From Bacteroidota bacterium (GTDB lineage: Bacteria; Bacteroidota; Bacteroidia; 2-12-FULL-35-15): DNA of 64,000 nucleotides. The notes beneath the pieces were generated by a model that was given only the letters and a program-made list of their open reading frames with translations, was not told the DNA's origin and made no database searches. The position numbers and the translations under genes are program-made. The DNA lies in NCBI GenBank assembly GCA_025963725.1, contig JAOQAE010000002.1, forward strand, positions 881,221-945,220, in the 5' to 3' direction. Positions 17,763 through 26,572 of the stretch are shown here, one piece after another. The stretch's first letter is position 1. Each line of letters starts with the position of its first letter.

Positions 17763-18811
17763 TCTGTATCCAGCACTTTCACATCCTCCCCCACCCTGTA
17801 CACCACGATCTTCACCTGCTGATCCGCGCCATATTCTAATTTCACAAACCCAGTTCTTGTATCATCCGCAAAAACCGCATCAAAGCGCTTTTTCTTTTTT
17901 AACCGCGAAAGCTTGCTGCCATTGCCGCTTACAATGTAGCTCACTTTTCCTTCCCTGAAATACTGCACATTATGGTCGTGCCCGGAAGCGAATATGATGT
18001 TATCGTATTTTCCGAAGCTCTCCAGCATGCGTTTCCGCATCTTCCTGTATCGCGGCTGCGAAAGGTCCTGTGAGAACAGCCGGTCGAGGCCGAGCAATCC
18101 AAACACTTTAAACGGCGTATAATTCACTAAAAAGCGGATCGGCTGGAGCCGCCGCGAATGCTCCCCGTTTGTGAACATCGGGTGATGCGCCGTTACGATC
18201 ACCTGCTGGCCCTGTGCCGCCGAATAAGCAAGCAGGCTGTCGAGCTGACGGTAAAACGCCGCTGTTGTCTGTCTTTTGCTTCCGGCCGTGTTCTTCCTGT
18301 GAAAATGCAGGAACCACTGCGTATCGATCATCACCAGCCTCAGCCGGTCGTTCAGCATTACCGATGCCGGGCCCGGCAGCCCGTTTGCAGGAAAAAATGC
18401 AGCGCTTTGCCTGTTTGCCACCTGCGAATGCTTTTGCAGGAACTCATTCACATATTGCTGCTGCTCTCCTACTTTCTTTAACCCGTTCCTGCGTTGTGCA
18501 TCCCAGTCGTGGTTGCCGGGAATAAAATAAGCCTGCCCGCGGTACGATCGTAAAATGTTCAGCTGCGATTCAAGGTGCAGCTTCGACCGCGCATCGCTAT
18601 AGCTGAAGCCCGAAGGATATACATTGTCGCCCAGGAATACCACTGCGCTTGCAGGATCTTTCAGCAGCTGCGATTCCAGCATCAGCAAAGCCTTTCCGCT
18701 CACCGTATCTTCTCCTGCATCACCTATGAGGTAAACGGAGAAAGCGGCATTCTTCTGCGCTGATGAAAGAAGCGGCAGGAACAGTATAATTATAAGCAGG
18801 ATCCTTTTCAT
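17729..18811 (-). CDS. Secreted calcineurin-like metallophosphoesterase
   Basis: A 360-aa exported phosphoesterase. The signal peptide ends LLSSAQ. The dinuclear metal site motifs are all present: VYLIGDAGED (Asp31), VVFLGDNVYPSG, IPGNHDWD, VTAHHPMF and SGHDHNVQ, as in purple acid phosphatase-like enzymes. The substrate is not predictable. The start shares one base with the stop of the upstream DUF2752 gene (TGATG), so the two are translationally coupled. The last ten residues (HTPNPSQEGN) are encoded by a dispersed intergenic repeat rather than by the enzyme's own sequence (see findings). Confidence 0.88.
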   Translation of the reverse strand: MKRILLIIILFLPLLSSAQKNAAFSVYLIGDAGEDTVSGKALLMLESQLLKDPASAVVFLGDNVYPSGFSYSDARSKLHLESQLNILRSYRGQAYFIPGNHDWDAQRRNGLKKVGEQQQYVNEFLQKHSQVANRQSAAFFPANGLPGPASVMLNDRLRLVMIDTQWFLHFHRKNTAGSKRQTTAAFYRQLDSLLAYSAAQGQQVIVTAHHPMFTNGEHSRRLQPIRFLVNYTPFKVFGLLGLDRLFSQDLSQPRYRKMRKRMLESFGKYDNIIFASGHDHNVQYFREGKVSYIVSGNGSKLSRLKKKKRFDAVFADDTRTGFVKLEYGADQQVKIVVYRVGEDVKVLDTEHTPNPSQEGN

Positions 18812-19110
18812 CAGATGAACAGTTTAAAGAAGAAGTTGCCAAGGATGAGCGTCATCACGAGAATGAAATTATACATGAGGTAGATCCCGCCTTTTTTAAA
18901 TTTTACGAGGAGATGCACAATGAGAAAGATAAAAAGAATAATGATCGGGATCAGGGCAGGGTACATGCAGATGCTTTCCCATACTTCGCCTTTCAGCAGC
19001 AGGATGAATGCCCGCTGGGTACCGCAGCCGGGGCAGTTCGCACCCGTGAGCTGCTTAAAGCCGCAGGGCTGCATATTCTCTTCCATCCACTTAACAAGCT
19101 GATCCGGCAT
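18811..19110 (-). CDS. DUF2752 family membrane protein
   Basis: A 99-aa membrane protein. The family hallmark CPGCGTQRA is at about 26-34, followed by two hydrophobic segments (YPALIPIIILFIFLIVHLLV and the C-terminal LVMTLILGNFFFKLFI). The function of DUF2752 is unknown; the Cys pair could bind metal. It often accompanies the small membrane protein found just upstream here. Its stop overlaps the start of the phosphoesterase gene by one base. Confidence 0.88.
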   Translation of the reverse strand: MPDQLVKWMEENMQPCGFKQLTGANCPGCGTQRAFILLLKGEVWESICMYPALIPIIILFIFLIVHLLVKFKKGGIYLMYNFILVMTLILGNFFFKLFI

Positions 19111-19161
19111 TTTAAAATAAAAAAGGGCTTTCGCCCTTCCTGTTATTGTAAATTTTATTTG

Positions 19162-19572
19162 TTAACGAAATGGGAAGCCGCTGAATGCCGAGCTGAAAAC
19201 CGTTGCGATAAATACAACATAAATGATCATCCCGATAAGGCAAACGGCGTTGATCGAAAGGCCGATGATCGCGCAGATCTTTCCTGCTTTCATATTGTTG
19301 TAGGAAGCCTGTGTATACAGCGCTGGATTTTCATCATAGATCACCTGCGCTTTATTGGAGAGCACAAGGGAAATGATGCTCAGCACCAGGCCGGGGATCC
19401 CGAACAGGAAATAGCAAAAGCAAACCGGGAGTGAAATGATCCCAAGCACAAGCACCGCAGTGGAATTAGGCAGCTCCTGCAGCCCGAATTTCGGCGCCGC
19501 CGGCTGCTGGCCAAACTGCTGGTTGAATTGCTGATTTACATTGTCCTGGTTAGGAACACCCTGATTTTCCAT
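19162..19572 (-). CDS. Small membrane protein of the CCC-motif/DUF4190-like group
   Basis: A 136-aa protein with a Gln/Asn-rich soluble N-terminus (QQFNQQFGQQPAAP), then two hydrophobic segments. The first carries LPVCFCYFLFGIPGLVLSII and the second GKICAIIGLSINAVCLIGMII. This layout matches the 'CCC motif' membrane proteins of Bacteroidota, with CFC in place of CCC. Function is unknown. The spacing of about 50 bp and the shared strand suggest an operon with the DUF2752 and phosphoesterase genes. Confidence 0.75.
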   Translation of the reverse strand: MENQGVPNQDNVNQQFNQQFGQQPAAPKFGLQELPNSTAVLVLGIISLPVCFCYFLFGIPGLVLSIISLVLSNKAQVIYDENPALYTQASYNNMKAGKICAIIGLSINAVCLIGMIIYVVFIATVFSSAFSGFPFR

Positions 19573-19628
19573 AAATGATTGATTAAATTTTTATCTAAAA
19601 TAAGAAAGAAATCGGCACGGATGATAAT

Positions 19629-20204
19629 TTATTTTAGTGCCTCGTGGATGCTGATGATCTGCGGGATGAGCAATTGCTCCTCATCATTCAGCAGCACAAA
19701 ATCGGAGCGCTTTATTTTTTCCTCATCGCTTAGCTGGCTGGCGATCCGCTTTTCCACTTCTTCCCTTGTGGCGCCGTCGCGCTTCATAACCCTTGCCATC
19801 CTTATTTCTGAAGGCGCCGTTACCGTGATCACCTTCTCTACCTGTTTGTAGGCTTCACTTTCGAACAGGATGGCAGCTTCCTTCAGTACATACGGAGCAT
19901 GCGTGTGTGCATCGCACCAGTCAAGGAAATGCTTCTTCACTGCGGGATGTACAATGGAATTTAAAAGTGCAAGCTTTGCAGGATCGCTAAAAACGAGGCT
20001 CGCCAGCCTTTTCCGGTTGATATGCTCTCCCTCGAGCAGCTCATTCCCGAAATTTTCAAGAAGGGCGGAAAGGATCGGGGGGGCGTCGAGCAATTTTTTT
20101 GCCTCCGCATCGGCGTAATATACCGGGATGCCGAGCACTTCAAACACCCTGCACACAGTGCTTTTACCGCTTCCAATGCCGCCGGTGATACCTACCCTGA
20201 TCAT
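19629..20204 (-). CDS. coaE: Dephospho-CoA kinase
   Basis: A 191-aa cytoplasmic kinase for the last step of coenzyme A synthesis, phosphorylating dephospho-CoA on the ribose 3'-OH. The P-loop GGIGSGKST is at 8-16, followed by the family motif YYADAEAKKLLD. The CoaE core NSIVHPAVKKHFLDW and the lid AARV-like segment RMARVMKRDG, ending in ERIASQLSDEEK, are also present. Length is normal. It overlaps the ybbR-like gene by 4 bp (ATGA) and is the last gene of the block that starts with nusB. Confidence 0.97.
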   Translation of the reverse strand: MIRVGITGGIGSGKSTVCRVFEVLGIPVYYADAEAKKLLDAPPILSALLENFGNELLEGEHINRKRLASLVFSDPAKLALLNSIVHPAVKKHFLDWCDAHTHAPYVLKEAAILFESEAYKQVEKVITVTAPSEIRMARVMKRDGATREEVEKRIASQLSDEEKIKRSDFVLLNDEEQLLIPQIISIHEALK

Positions 20205-21190
20205 TTTTTTATGATGTATTCTGCCTTCTCAGGATTTAACTTGACAGAGCGGATGTCGGCAGGAAATTTCTCCAGCACGATGCGCAGCTTGTTGCTGCCC
20301 GGCTCTGCCTTTTTATAATCGATCACCGCACGGAATTGCTGTGCATTGATCTTTTCATAATTATCGAATGCTACATTGTACCTCACATTCACTTTATCCG
20401 GAAACGATTTCAGGGAATATCCCGGCGGAAGGTTGATCGCTTCGATCGGGAGATCGATGCTGGCTTCGGTGAACTTTTTCACATTCACCAGCGCCTTCAC
20501 CTTTGTGGCGCTCAGCTCTATTTCACCGCTTGCCGTATCATTGGCAATGAGGAGCGTGATGGTTTGCGACTTGTCCACATCCTTCAGGCTCACCGGCACA
20601 GTCTCCACATGGTCGATCCGGGCGATCACATCCGCAGCGCCCGATATATCCACAAAACCCGGAATGAGCTTCACCGAATCCGACTGCTGGTACCTGCTGT
20701 TCATCGTGAGCGTAAGGTTGGCATGCACCGGTACGCGCTTTGTTATTTTCTTATTGAAATTGAGAAGGATGGTATCGGGAACAACGCCCTGGAGCTTGAT
20801 GCGCGAAGAAAACTGTTCCGTAAGCTTTCCGATCTGCGAGTTGGTGAGGAGATAATAATGGTTCTTCGGGCCCATCGGGCGGCTTTCGTTAAGGTCGATG
20901 CGCACCACCTGCGGCGACCTGAACTTGTAGGCCAGCAGGAAAAAGCCTTTCGACCTGATCTCGATGTTGATGAATGAAGGCAGCGTATTGGCGATCACCT
21001 TATCTTTCGGGGCATTCACGTAATTTACGGGATAAACAACCGTGATCACATATTCTTTCGAAAGGGTCATCAGCAACCAGAAAAGCACGGAGATGAAAAT
21101 GCAGCAAAGAAAAGTGGCAACGCGCTTGTTGAGGCGGATCTTCTCTTTCCCTCCTCCCGATTCTATATTTTTAATGAATGGTGACCTCAT
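20201..21190 (-). CDS. YbbR-like domain protein
   Basis: A 329-aa membrane-anchored protein. One N-terminal transmembrane helix (FLCCIFISVLFWLLMTLS, about 28-45) is followed by extracytoplasmic beta-rich repeats of the YbbR type (KRVPVHANLTLT...VKLIPGFVDISGAADVIARI, then VETVPVSLKDVDKSQTITL). In Firmicutes the homologue CdaR regulates a diadenylate cyclase, but no such cyclase is adjacent here, so the role is open. It lies in the conserved yajC - ybbR - coaE order and is translationally coupled to coaE. Confidence 0.87.
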   Translation of the reverse strand: MRSPFIKNIESGGGKEKIRLNKRVATFLCCIFISVLFWLLMTLSKEYVITVVYPVNYVNAPKDKVIANTLPSFINIEIRSKGFFLLAYKFRSPQVVRIDLNESRPMGPKNHYYLLTNSQIGKLTEQFSSRIKLQGVVPDTILLNFNKKITKRVPVHANLTLTMNSRYQQSDSVKLIPGFVDISGAADVIARIDHVETVPVSLKDVDKSQTITLLIANDTASGEIELSATKVKALVNVKKFTEASIDLPIEAINLPPGYSLKSFPDKVNVRYNVAFDNYEKINAQQFRAVIDYKKAEPGSNKLRIVLEKFPADIRSVKLNPEKAEYIIKK

Positions 21191-21292
21191 CGCTGCAGCT
21201 GCATTTTATAAAGCAAAGTTAATCAACCTTTCAGATAAAAAAAATAGCGCTGAAGCTTGTCCAACGCTATTTTCATGTTTATCATAAAAGGC

Positions 21293-21610
21293 TTATTTCG
21301 GTTCCGCGCTGATCAGTGCGGTAGAGTCGGTAGAAACAGCATTCTTCTCGATCTTCAGCTTCACGCCGCCTTCAACGCTGATCATAAAGGTTGTTTCCTG
21401 TATGGATAGGATCGTTGCATGGATTCCGCCTATGGTGATCACTTTATCGCCAACCTTGATATTTTCTCTGAATTTTTTCTGATCCTTTGCCTTTTTAAGC
21501 TGCGGACGGATCATGAAAAAGTAAAATACAACTACGATCAATACCGGGAAAATAAGGCTGCTGTATCCGCCGCCGGCCTGCAATAGAATTGAAAAAAGAG
21601 TGTTTGTCAT
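21293..21610 (-). CDS. yajC: Preprotein translocase subunit YajC
   Basis: A 105-aa Sec-associated membrane protein. One transmembrane helix (LIFPVLIVVVFYFFMIRPQ) ends in the family's MIRPQ and is followed by KKAKDQKKFRENIKVGDKVITIGGIHATI, the YajC signature. YajC associates with SecDF. It belongs to the nusB - DUF1573 - yajC - ybbR-like - coaE block. Confidence 0.96.
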   Translation of the reverse strand: MTNTLFSILLQAGGGYSSLIFPVLIVVVFYFFMIRPQLKKAKDQKKFRENIKVGDKVITIGGIHATILSIQETTFMISVEGGVKLKIEKNAVSTDSTALISAEPK

Positions 21611-21650
21611 TTTTGTTTGTTTTATTATTTATTGTTGGTTATTTGTGTTT

Positions 21651-22133
21651 TTACTCTTCTTCCGGCACCACGATCGTTGAGCTGATCGTCAGGATCCTTG
21701 TGCTCGGGTTGCAATTGGTGACCAGTGTTACCGTTTTTTGCACCAGCCCCGATTTTCCCTCGCTGTCGAACACCACATCTATCTTGGATGTTTCGCCTGC
21801 TTTTACAGGCACACGCGGGTATGTGGGAACCGTACAGCCGCAGCTGCCCTGTGCAGAAGAGATCACGAGGTCGGAGCCGCCCGTGTTTTTGAACATAAAG
21901 GAATAGGATAATTTCTCTCCCTGAGTGATCTTCCCGAAATCATGCCTTTCCTCCGAGAATGACATTACAGGCGCGCTGCCCGGTTCAGCCGGAGTGCCGG
22001 ACGCTGTTGCCGGCACGTTGATCACATCCGTGGAAACAGAAGGAGCGGTTTCATCCTTCGGCGTTTCCGTGTTGCATGCTGTAAGAAGCACAAGCACTAA
22101 AAAGGTAAGGCCGGAGATTATTTTTGTTTTCAT
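21651..22133 (-). CDS. DUF1573 domain lipoprotein
   Basis: A 160-aa lipoprotein. The signal peptide ends in lipobox LLTAC, followed by a short linker and an Ig-like DUF1573 domain (HDFGKITQGEKLSYSFMFKNTG, SSAQGSCGCTVPTYP, VKAGETSKIDVVFDSEGK). The conserved SCGCT is present. The function of DUF1573 is unknown; it is very common in Bacteroidota at this position between nusB and yajC. Confidence 0.93.
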   Translation of the reverse strand: MKTKIISGLTFLVLVLLTACNTETPKDETAPSVSTDVINVPATASGTPAEPGSAPVMSFSEERHDFGKITQGEKLSYSFMFKNTGGSDLVISSAQGSCGCTVPTYPRVPVKAGETSKIDVVFDSEGKSGLVQKTVTLVTNCNPSTRILTISSTIVVPEEE

Positions 22134-22171
22134 TTTTTTCTGTTTTTAATTCACAACCTGCAGGTCAGTTT

Positions 22172-23119
22172 TTATTCCATCAGTCCGCGGCCCATTTTGT
22201 TAAGCATGTTGTCGCGCTTAAAATCGGCGATCAGCTTATCGAGGATCCCGTTGATGAAGATCTTGCTTTTTGGTGTGCTGTACATTTTAGAGATCTCGAT
22301 GAACTCATTGAGCGTAACTTTTACCGGGATGTTTGAAAAATGAAGCACTTCGGTGATCGCCATTTTCATCAGCAGCACATCCATCAAAGCGATGCGCTCC
22401 ACTTCCCAGTTCTTGGTCTTGTCGCCGATCAGCTTTTCATTCTCCTCGTTACGGATAGCGGTCTGGCGGAAAAGGTCGCGCACGAAATCCATATCGTCTT
22501 CCCTGTCCTTATACAGCGGCATCAGGTGAAAATCAGGCGTTGCATCCTCGCTGAACGATTCCATGGTTTTCACCACCATCGGGTTCACGAGGTAAATATC
22601 ATCTCCCCAATGCAGGCTCTTCTCTTCATACAAGTGGTTCACCAGCTCGAAATCGGCGATGAATTCCTTAAACATCTCAATTACAAAAGCCTTATCGGTC
22701 TTGTAATCCTGCTCCCCGGAGTTCATGTATTTCTCATAGATCTCCGAAGCCTTGATGGTGTTGAACACTTTTCTCACCAGCTCGTACTCATTGTTCCAGT
22801 TGATCCTGCGGTTGTTCATCTCCCTCTTCAGGTGGATGTTCTCAAACAGCTGGAGAATGAATTTATTTTCCACGAACTTGCGGTTAGGGTCGAGCTCCTC
22901 CTTGGTAGGGCGGTGCTTTTCCTTCGCATCCTCGAGGGCTACGTTTGCCACATGCTGCAACTCCAGCAGCAATGCCAGCTGGTAAATGTACAGATCATAC
23001 ACTTTATCAATCCCCGAAAACAGCTCACGCTCACTCCTTGCAAGGTCCCTTGTATCGGATTGAAAAAATCCGTACAATGCCTGCATCACTTTGATCCTTA
23101 AATACCTTCTGTTTAACAT
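22172..23119 (-). CDS. nusB: Transcription antitermination factor NusB (long Bacteroidota form)
   Basis: A 315-aa protein. The N-terminus MLNRRYLRIKVMQALYGFFQS and the C-terminal NusB core (EVERIALMDVLLMKMAITEVLHF, VTLNEFIEISKMYSTPKSKIFINGILDKL) are diagnostic. NusB binds boxA RNA with NusE/S10 during rRNA antitermination. It is about twice the length of E. coli NusB, with a helical insertion before the core, as is usual in this phylum. It is the first gene of its block and is preceded by a repeat-rich spacer. Confidence 0.95.
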   Translation of the reverse strand: MLNRRYLRIKVMQALYGFFQSDTRDLARSERELFSGIDKVYDLYIYQLALLLELQHVANVALEDAKEKHRPTKEELDPNRKFVENKFILQLFENIHLKREMNNRRINWNNEYELVRKVFNTIKASEIYEKYMNSGEQDYKTDKAFVIEMFKEFIADFELVNHLYEEKSLHWGDDIYLVNPMVVKTMESFSEDATPDFHLMPLYKDREDDMDFVRDLFRQTAIRNEENEKLIGDKTKNWEVERIALMDVLLMKMAITEVLHFSNIPVKVTLNEFIEISKMYSTPKSKIFINGILDKLIADFKRDNMLNKMGRGLME

Positions 23120-23358
23120 CTACGAATTACGAATCTATACTACTAATTACTAATCTATACTAATTTACGAATTACGAATCTTTACGAATGTACGGATAAC
23201 GAATCTGTACGAATTTATCCGGAACGTCATTGCGAGGAGGTACGACGAAGCAATCTCACTCTACTAATTACTTATCTATACTAATTTACGAATTACGAAT
23301 CGTTGCAATCAACACCATCTTTCCCGTCTACCAACAACTACAAACTCCCCACTACTAA
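23120..23358. repeat. AT-rich intergenic tandem-like repeats
   Basis: Irregular copies of CTAATTTACGAATTACGAATC and variants (near 23122, 23160, 23186, 23283) surround one copy of CGTCATTGCGAGGAGG plus ACGACGAAGCAATCTC at 23225-23257. Both motifs look like dispersed repeats of Bacteroidota. Spacing is uneven, so this is not a CRISPR. No ORF is supported. Confidence 0.7.
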
Positions 23359-24468
23359 CTAAAAACTAACCTTGATCTTCCCGATATCGGCAAGGCGCTT
23401 CTCCGCAATGCGGTTCGCAGCCATGTAGGTCGGGATGTTCTGCTCTTTCGAGATCTTAAAAATATTCAATGTGGTATCGTAGATCTTTTCTGCATGGGCA
23501 AGCGCGCGCTCACGGTTGTAGCCTTCCAGCTCATAGAACACATTGATGATCCCGCCGGCATTCACCACGAAATCAGGCGCATATAAAATTCCTTTTTCGA
23601 TCACCATTTTTCCGTGCACATTCTCATCCGCCAGCTGATTGTTGGCAGCGCCGCAGATGATCGCGCATTTCAGGCGGCTCAGCGTATCCGAGTTCACGGT
23701 AGCACCCAGGGCGCATGGAGCATAAATGTCCATGTCCATATCGTAGATCTTATTGCCATCCGTGATCACTTCCGCACCTGTTTCCTTTGCGATCGCCTTC
23801 AAACGCTCTTCATTGATATCGAAGATCGACACTTTAGCGCCTTCCTTCACAAGGTGCTTCACAAGGCTTTCGCCCACATGGCCGATCCCCTGCACCACTA
23901 TCTTTTTGCCTGAAAGGCTGTCGTTCCCCCATTTTTCCTTCGCGGAAGCTTTCATGGACAAATAAACGCCATACGCCGTTACAGGTGACGGGTCGCCGCT
24001 TCCGCCCATATTCACAGGCAATCCGCTCACAAAGTCCGTCTCCATCTTGATGTACTCCATGTCCTTTGTGTTCACTCCCACATCCTCTGCCGTAATGTAT
24101 TTTCCGGAAAGGCTGTTCACAAACTTTCCGAACCTGCGCATCAGGGCTTCGTTCTTCTGCGTTTTTGCATCGCCGATGATCACCGCTTTTCCGCCGCCGA
24201 GGTTGAGCCCGGCAACAGATGATTTATAGGTCATACCGCGGGAAAGGCGCAATACATCGGTAAGCGCTTCCATTTCGTTGTTATAGGCCCACATGCGGGT
24301 GCCGCCAAGACTGGGGCCGAGAATTGTATTGTGAATGGCGATGATGGCTTTCAGACCTGTTTCATTATCATTGCAGAAAACAACCTGCTCATGATTGTTA
24401 ATGCCCATTTGGGCAATAACCGGATTCTCTGCCAAAGGAGAATTTTTAATATCCTGAACTTGTATCAT
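23359..24468 (-). CDS. Leucine (Leu/Val/Phe) dehydrogenase
   Basis: A 369-aa NAD-dependent amino acid dehydrogenase that interconverts branched-chain amino acids and their 2-oxo acids. GPSLGGTRMW and the two active-site lysines are present: Lys82 in MTYKSSVAG and Lys94 in LNLGGGKAVIIGD. The NAD-binding Rossmann segment VQGIGHVGESLVKHL follows. Length matches leucine dehydrogenase. The divergent ABC exporter shares its 170-bp upstream region, an arrangement often seen in Bacteroidota. Confidence 0.95.
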   Translation of the reverse strand: MIQVQDIKNSPLAENPVIAQMGINNHEQVVFCNDNETGLKAIIAIHNTILGPSLGGTRMWAYNNEMEALTDVLRLSRGMTYKSSVAGLNLGGGKAVIIGDAKTQKNEALMRRFGKFVNSLSGKYITAEDVGVNTKDMEYIKMETDFVSGLPVNMGGSGDPSPVTAYGVYLSMKASAKEKWGNDSLSGKKIVVQGIGHVGESLVKHLVKEGAKVSIFDINEERLKAIAKETGAEVITDGNKIYDMDMDIYAPCALGATVNSDTLSRLKCAIICGAANNQLADENVHGKMVIEKGILYAPDFVVNAGGIINVFYELEGYNRERALAHAEKIYDTTLNIFKISKEQNIPTYMAANRIAEKRLADIGKIKVSF

Positions 24469-24638
24469 ACTTATTTGTTTATGATTTTAACACGACTGAT
24501 TTTAAGAGATGATTTAATCAGTACTTTTGCATGGTTTTAATTGTGGCGCAAAATTAATGGTTATTTCCGAGTAGCCAAAATATACGCGGGGCAATTATAA
24601 TTATAAGCCGAGGCAATAAACCCATTACTGAAACGCCG

Positions 24639-26408
24639 TTGAGATCGCTTAAGCACATCAATAAATATTTTTACAAATACCGCTGGCGGCTTTCGCTGGG
24701 GGTGCTTTTTGTTTCCATTTCCAACGTTTTCGGAGTGTTCTCGGTGACCTATATCGGAACTGCGCTCGATTTCGTGATCCATTCCCTCACAAAGCCCGAT
24801 GTACTGGCCAACCCTTACCAGGAGCTGGTCAGGCTGGGGCTTATGATCATCGGCTTTGCGCTTGTGAGCGGCTTCTTCCTCTTCCTTACGCGGCAAACCA
24901 TCATTGTGATGTCGCGCATGATCGAATACGACCTTAAGAACGAGATCTACGCGCAGTACCAGCTGCTCGACACTGCCTTTTACAAGCGAAACAACACGGG
25001 CGACCTTATGAACCGCATCAGCGAGGATGTAGGCCGCGTGAGGATGTACATCGGCCCGGCCATCATGTACATCGTAAATACATTTGTGACCTTCATGCTC
25101 ACCATCTTCGTGATGCTGCACACCGATGTGAAGCTCACCATTTATGTGCTGCTGCCCCTGCCGGTGCTGGCCATCAGCATTTATTTCGTTAGCGATACGA
25201 TCAATAAAAAAAGCACGAAGGTGCAGGAAAAGCTTTCGGAGATCACTACCATGACGCAGGAAGCGTTCTCCGGGATCCGCGTGCTGAAGGCCTACGGACG
25301 CGAACAGCAGTCGTTCGATGAATTCGACAGGCAGAGCGGCGAGTACAAAAAAAGAACGCTGGGGCTCGTAAAAACGGAATCGCTCTTTCAGCCTTTTATG
25401 ATCGGCCTTATCGGCCTGAGCACCCTTTCCACGATCTACATCGGCGGCATGGAAGTAATAGAGGGCAAGCTCACGATCGGGAGCATTGCGGTGTTTTTGG
25501 TATTTGTGAACAGGCTTACCTGGCCGATCGCTTCCCTTGGCTGGGTCACTTCACTCATCCAGCGCGCGGCCGCATCCCAAACACGGATCAATGAATTTTT
25601 AAACACGCAGCCGGAGATCAAAAATACGGAGCCTGTGCATTCGGAGATCAAAGGCCGCATCGAGTTCAGGAACGTTTCTTTTGTATACCCCGATTCGGGG
25701 ATCACCGGATTGAAGAATGTTTCCTTTACTGTGGAGCCCGGGCAATCGCTTGCGATCATCGGTAAAACAGGCTCGGGGAAATCAACCATCGCCAGCCTGC
25801 TCTGCCGCCTCTACGATGTTACTTCGGGCGAGATCCTCATTGATGGCACTCCTATCAGCAGGCTGAACCTTGCCGGCCTGCGACAGCAAACGGGCTACGT
25901 TCCGCAGGAGGTGTTCCTTTTCTCCGACACCATCGCCAATAACATTTCCTTCGGCGTTCATACAGGCACGCAGGATCTGCCTGCCGTTGAAAATGCTGCA
26001 AAAAATGCGGCCATCTATTCCAATATCATCGAGTTTCCCGATAAGTTCGAAACCGTTGTCGGCGAGCGCGGGATCACGCTTTCGGGCGGACAAAAACAGC
26101 GGGTTTCCATTGCAAGGGCCATTATCAAGGAGCCGAAGTTGCTGATCTTCGACGACTGTCTTTCTGCGGTTGATACCGAAACCGAAGAGGAGATCCTGAA
26201 TAACCTGAAACGCGTCATGAAAGGCAAAACCTCCGTGATCATCAGCCACCGCGTATCCTCCGTGAAGAATGCAGATGCCATCATTGTGCTGCAGTCGGGG
26301 GAGATCATTGAGCGGGGAAACCACAGAGAATTGCTTGAAAAGCAGGGCACTTACTTTAACCTGCATAAAATGCAGCTGCTTGAAGGTGTGCAGGGAGAAA
26401 AAGACTGA
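24639..26408 (+). CDS. ABC exporter, fused membrane and ATPase domains (MsbA/MdlB type)
   Basis: A 589-aa half-transporter. Six transmembrane helices lie in residues 1-310 and a nucleotide-binding domain in about 335-580. Walker A is GKTGSGKST, the signature LSGGQKQR, and Walker B LLIFDDCLSAVD. The residue after the Walker B aspartate is Asp, where active exporters usually have Glu, so hydrolysis may be slow or the site degenerate. No ATG is available: the frame begins at TTG 24639 (MRSLKHINKYFYKYRW), which matches the N-terminus expected for this family. The substrate is unknown; lipid or drug export is typical. Confidence 0.92.
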   Translation: MRSLKHINKYFYKYRWRLSLGVLFVSISNVFGVFSVTYIGTALDFVIHSLTKPDVLANPYQELVRLGLMIIGFALVSGFFLFLTRQTIIVMSRMIEYDLKNEIYAQYQLLDTAFYKRNNTGDLMNRISEDVGRVRMYIGPAIMYIVNTFVTFMLTIFVMLHTDVKLTIYVLLPLPVLAISIYFVSDTINKKSTKVQEKLSEITTMTQEAFSGIRVLKAYGREQQSFDEFDRQSGEYKKRTLGLVKTESLFQPFMIGLIGLSTLSTIYIGGMEVIEGKLTIGSIAVFLVFVNRLTWPIASLGWVTSLIQRAAASQTRINEFLNTQPEIKNTEPVHSEIKGRIEFRNVSFVYPDSGITGLKNVSFTVEPGQSLAIIGKTGSGKSTIASLLCRLYDVTSGEILIDGTPISRLNLAGLRQQTGYVPQEVFLFSDTIANNISFGVHTGTQDLPAVENAAKNAAIYSNIIEFPDKFETVVGERGITLSGGQKQRVSIARAIIKEPKLLIFDDCLSAVDTETEEEILNNLKRVMKGKTSVIISHRVSSVKNADAIIVLQSGEIIERGNHRELLEKQGTYFNLHKMQLLEGVQGEKD

Positions 26409-26523
26409 GATCCGTTTTCTAAAGATCACCCATCATATCAACATGTTCCTTCGCGGCTGAATGTATCACGGTTCAGTCGAAAACACGTAAACTCTTACGG
26501 TCAAAACTCAATTGGATTCAACT

Positions 26524-26552
26524 TGCCTTTCTTACTTTTTGTTTTATCTTTA
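26524..26552 (+). promoter_or_regulatory. Candidate promoter of the AT-rich T9SS gene
   Basis: TTG at 26524-26526 and TATCTTTA at 26545-26552 (last base off TAnnTTTG) are 18 bp apart. The ATG is 20 bp further on. Confidence 0.35.
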
Positions 26553-26572
26553 TAGTAAGCTTAACTTTTACT

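Noticed and set aside
22340-23101. Plus-strand ORF of 253 aa opposite nusB
   Set aside because: The opposite frame is a clear NusB; the plus frame is His/Leu-rich with no signature.
23120-23358. CRISPR-like array
   Set aside because: Repeat units are irregular in length and spacing, AT-rich, and there are no cas genes nearby.
24561-25121. Minus-strand ORF of 186 aa opposite the ABC exporter start
   Set aside because: It lies entirely within or against the exporter gene, is His/Lys-rich and resembles no family.
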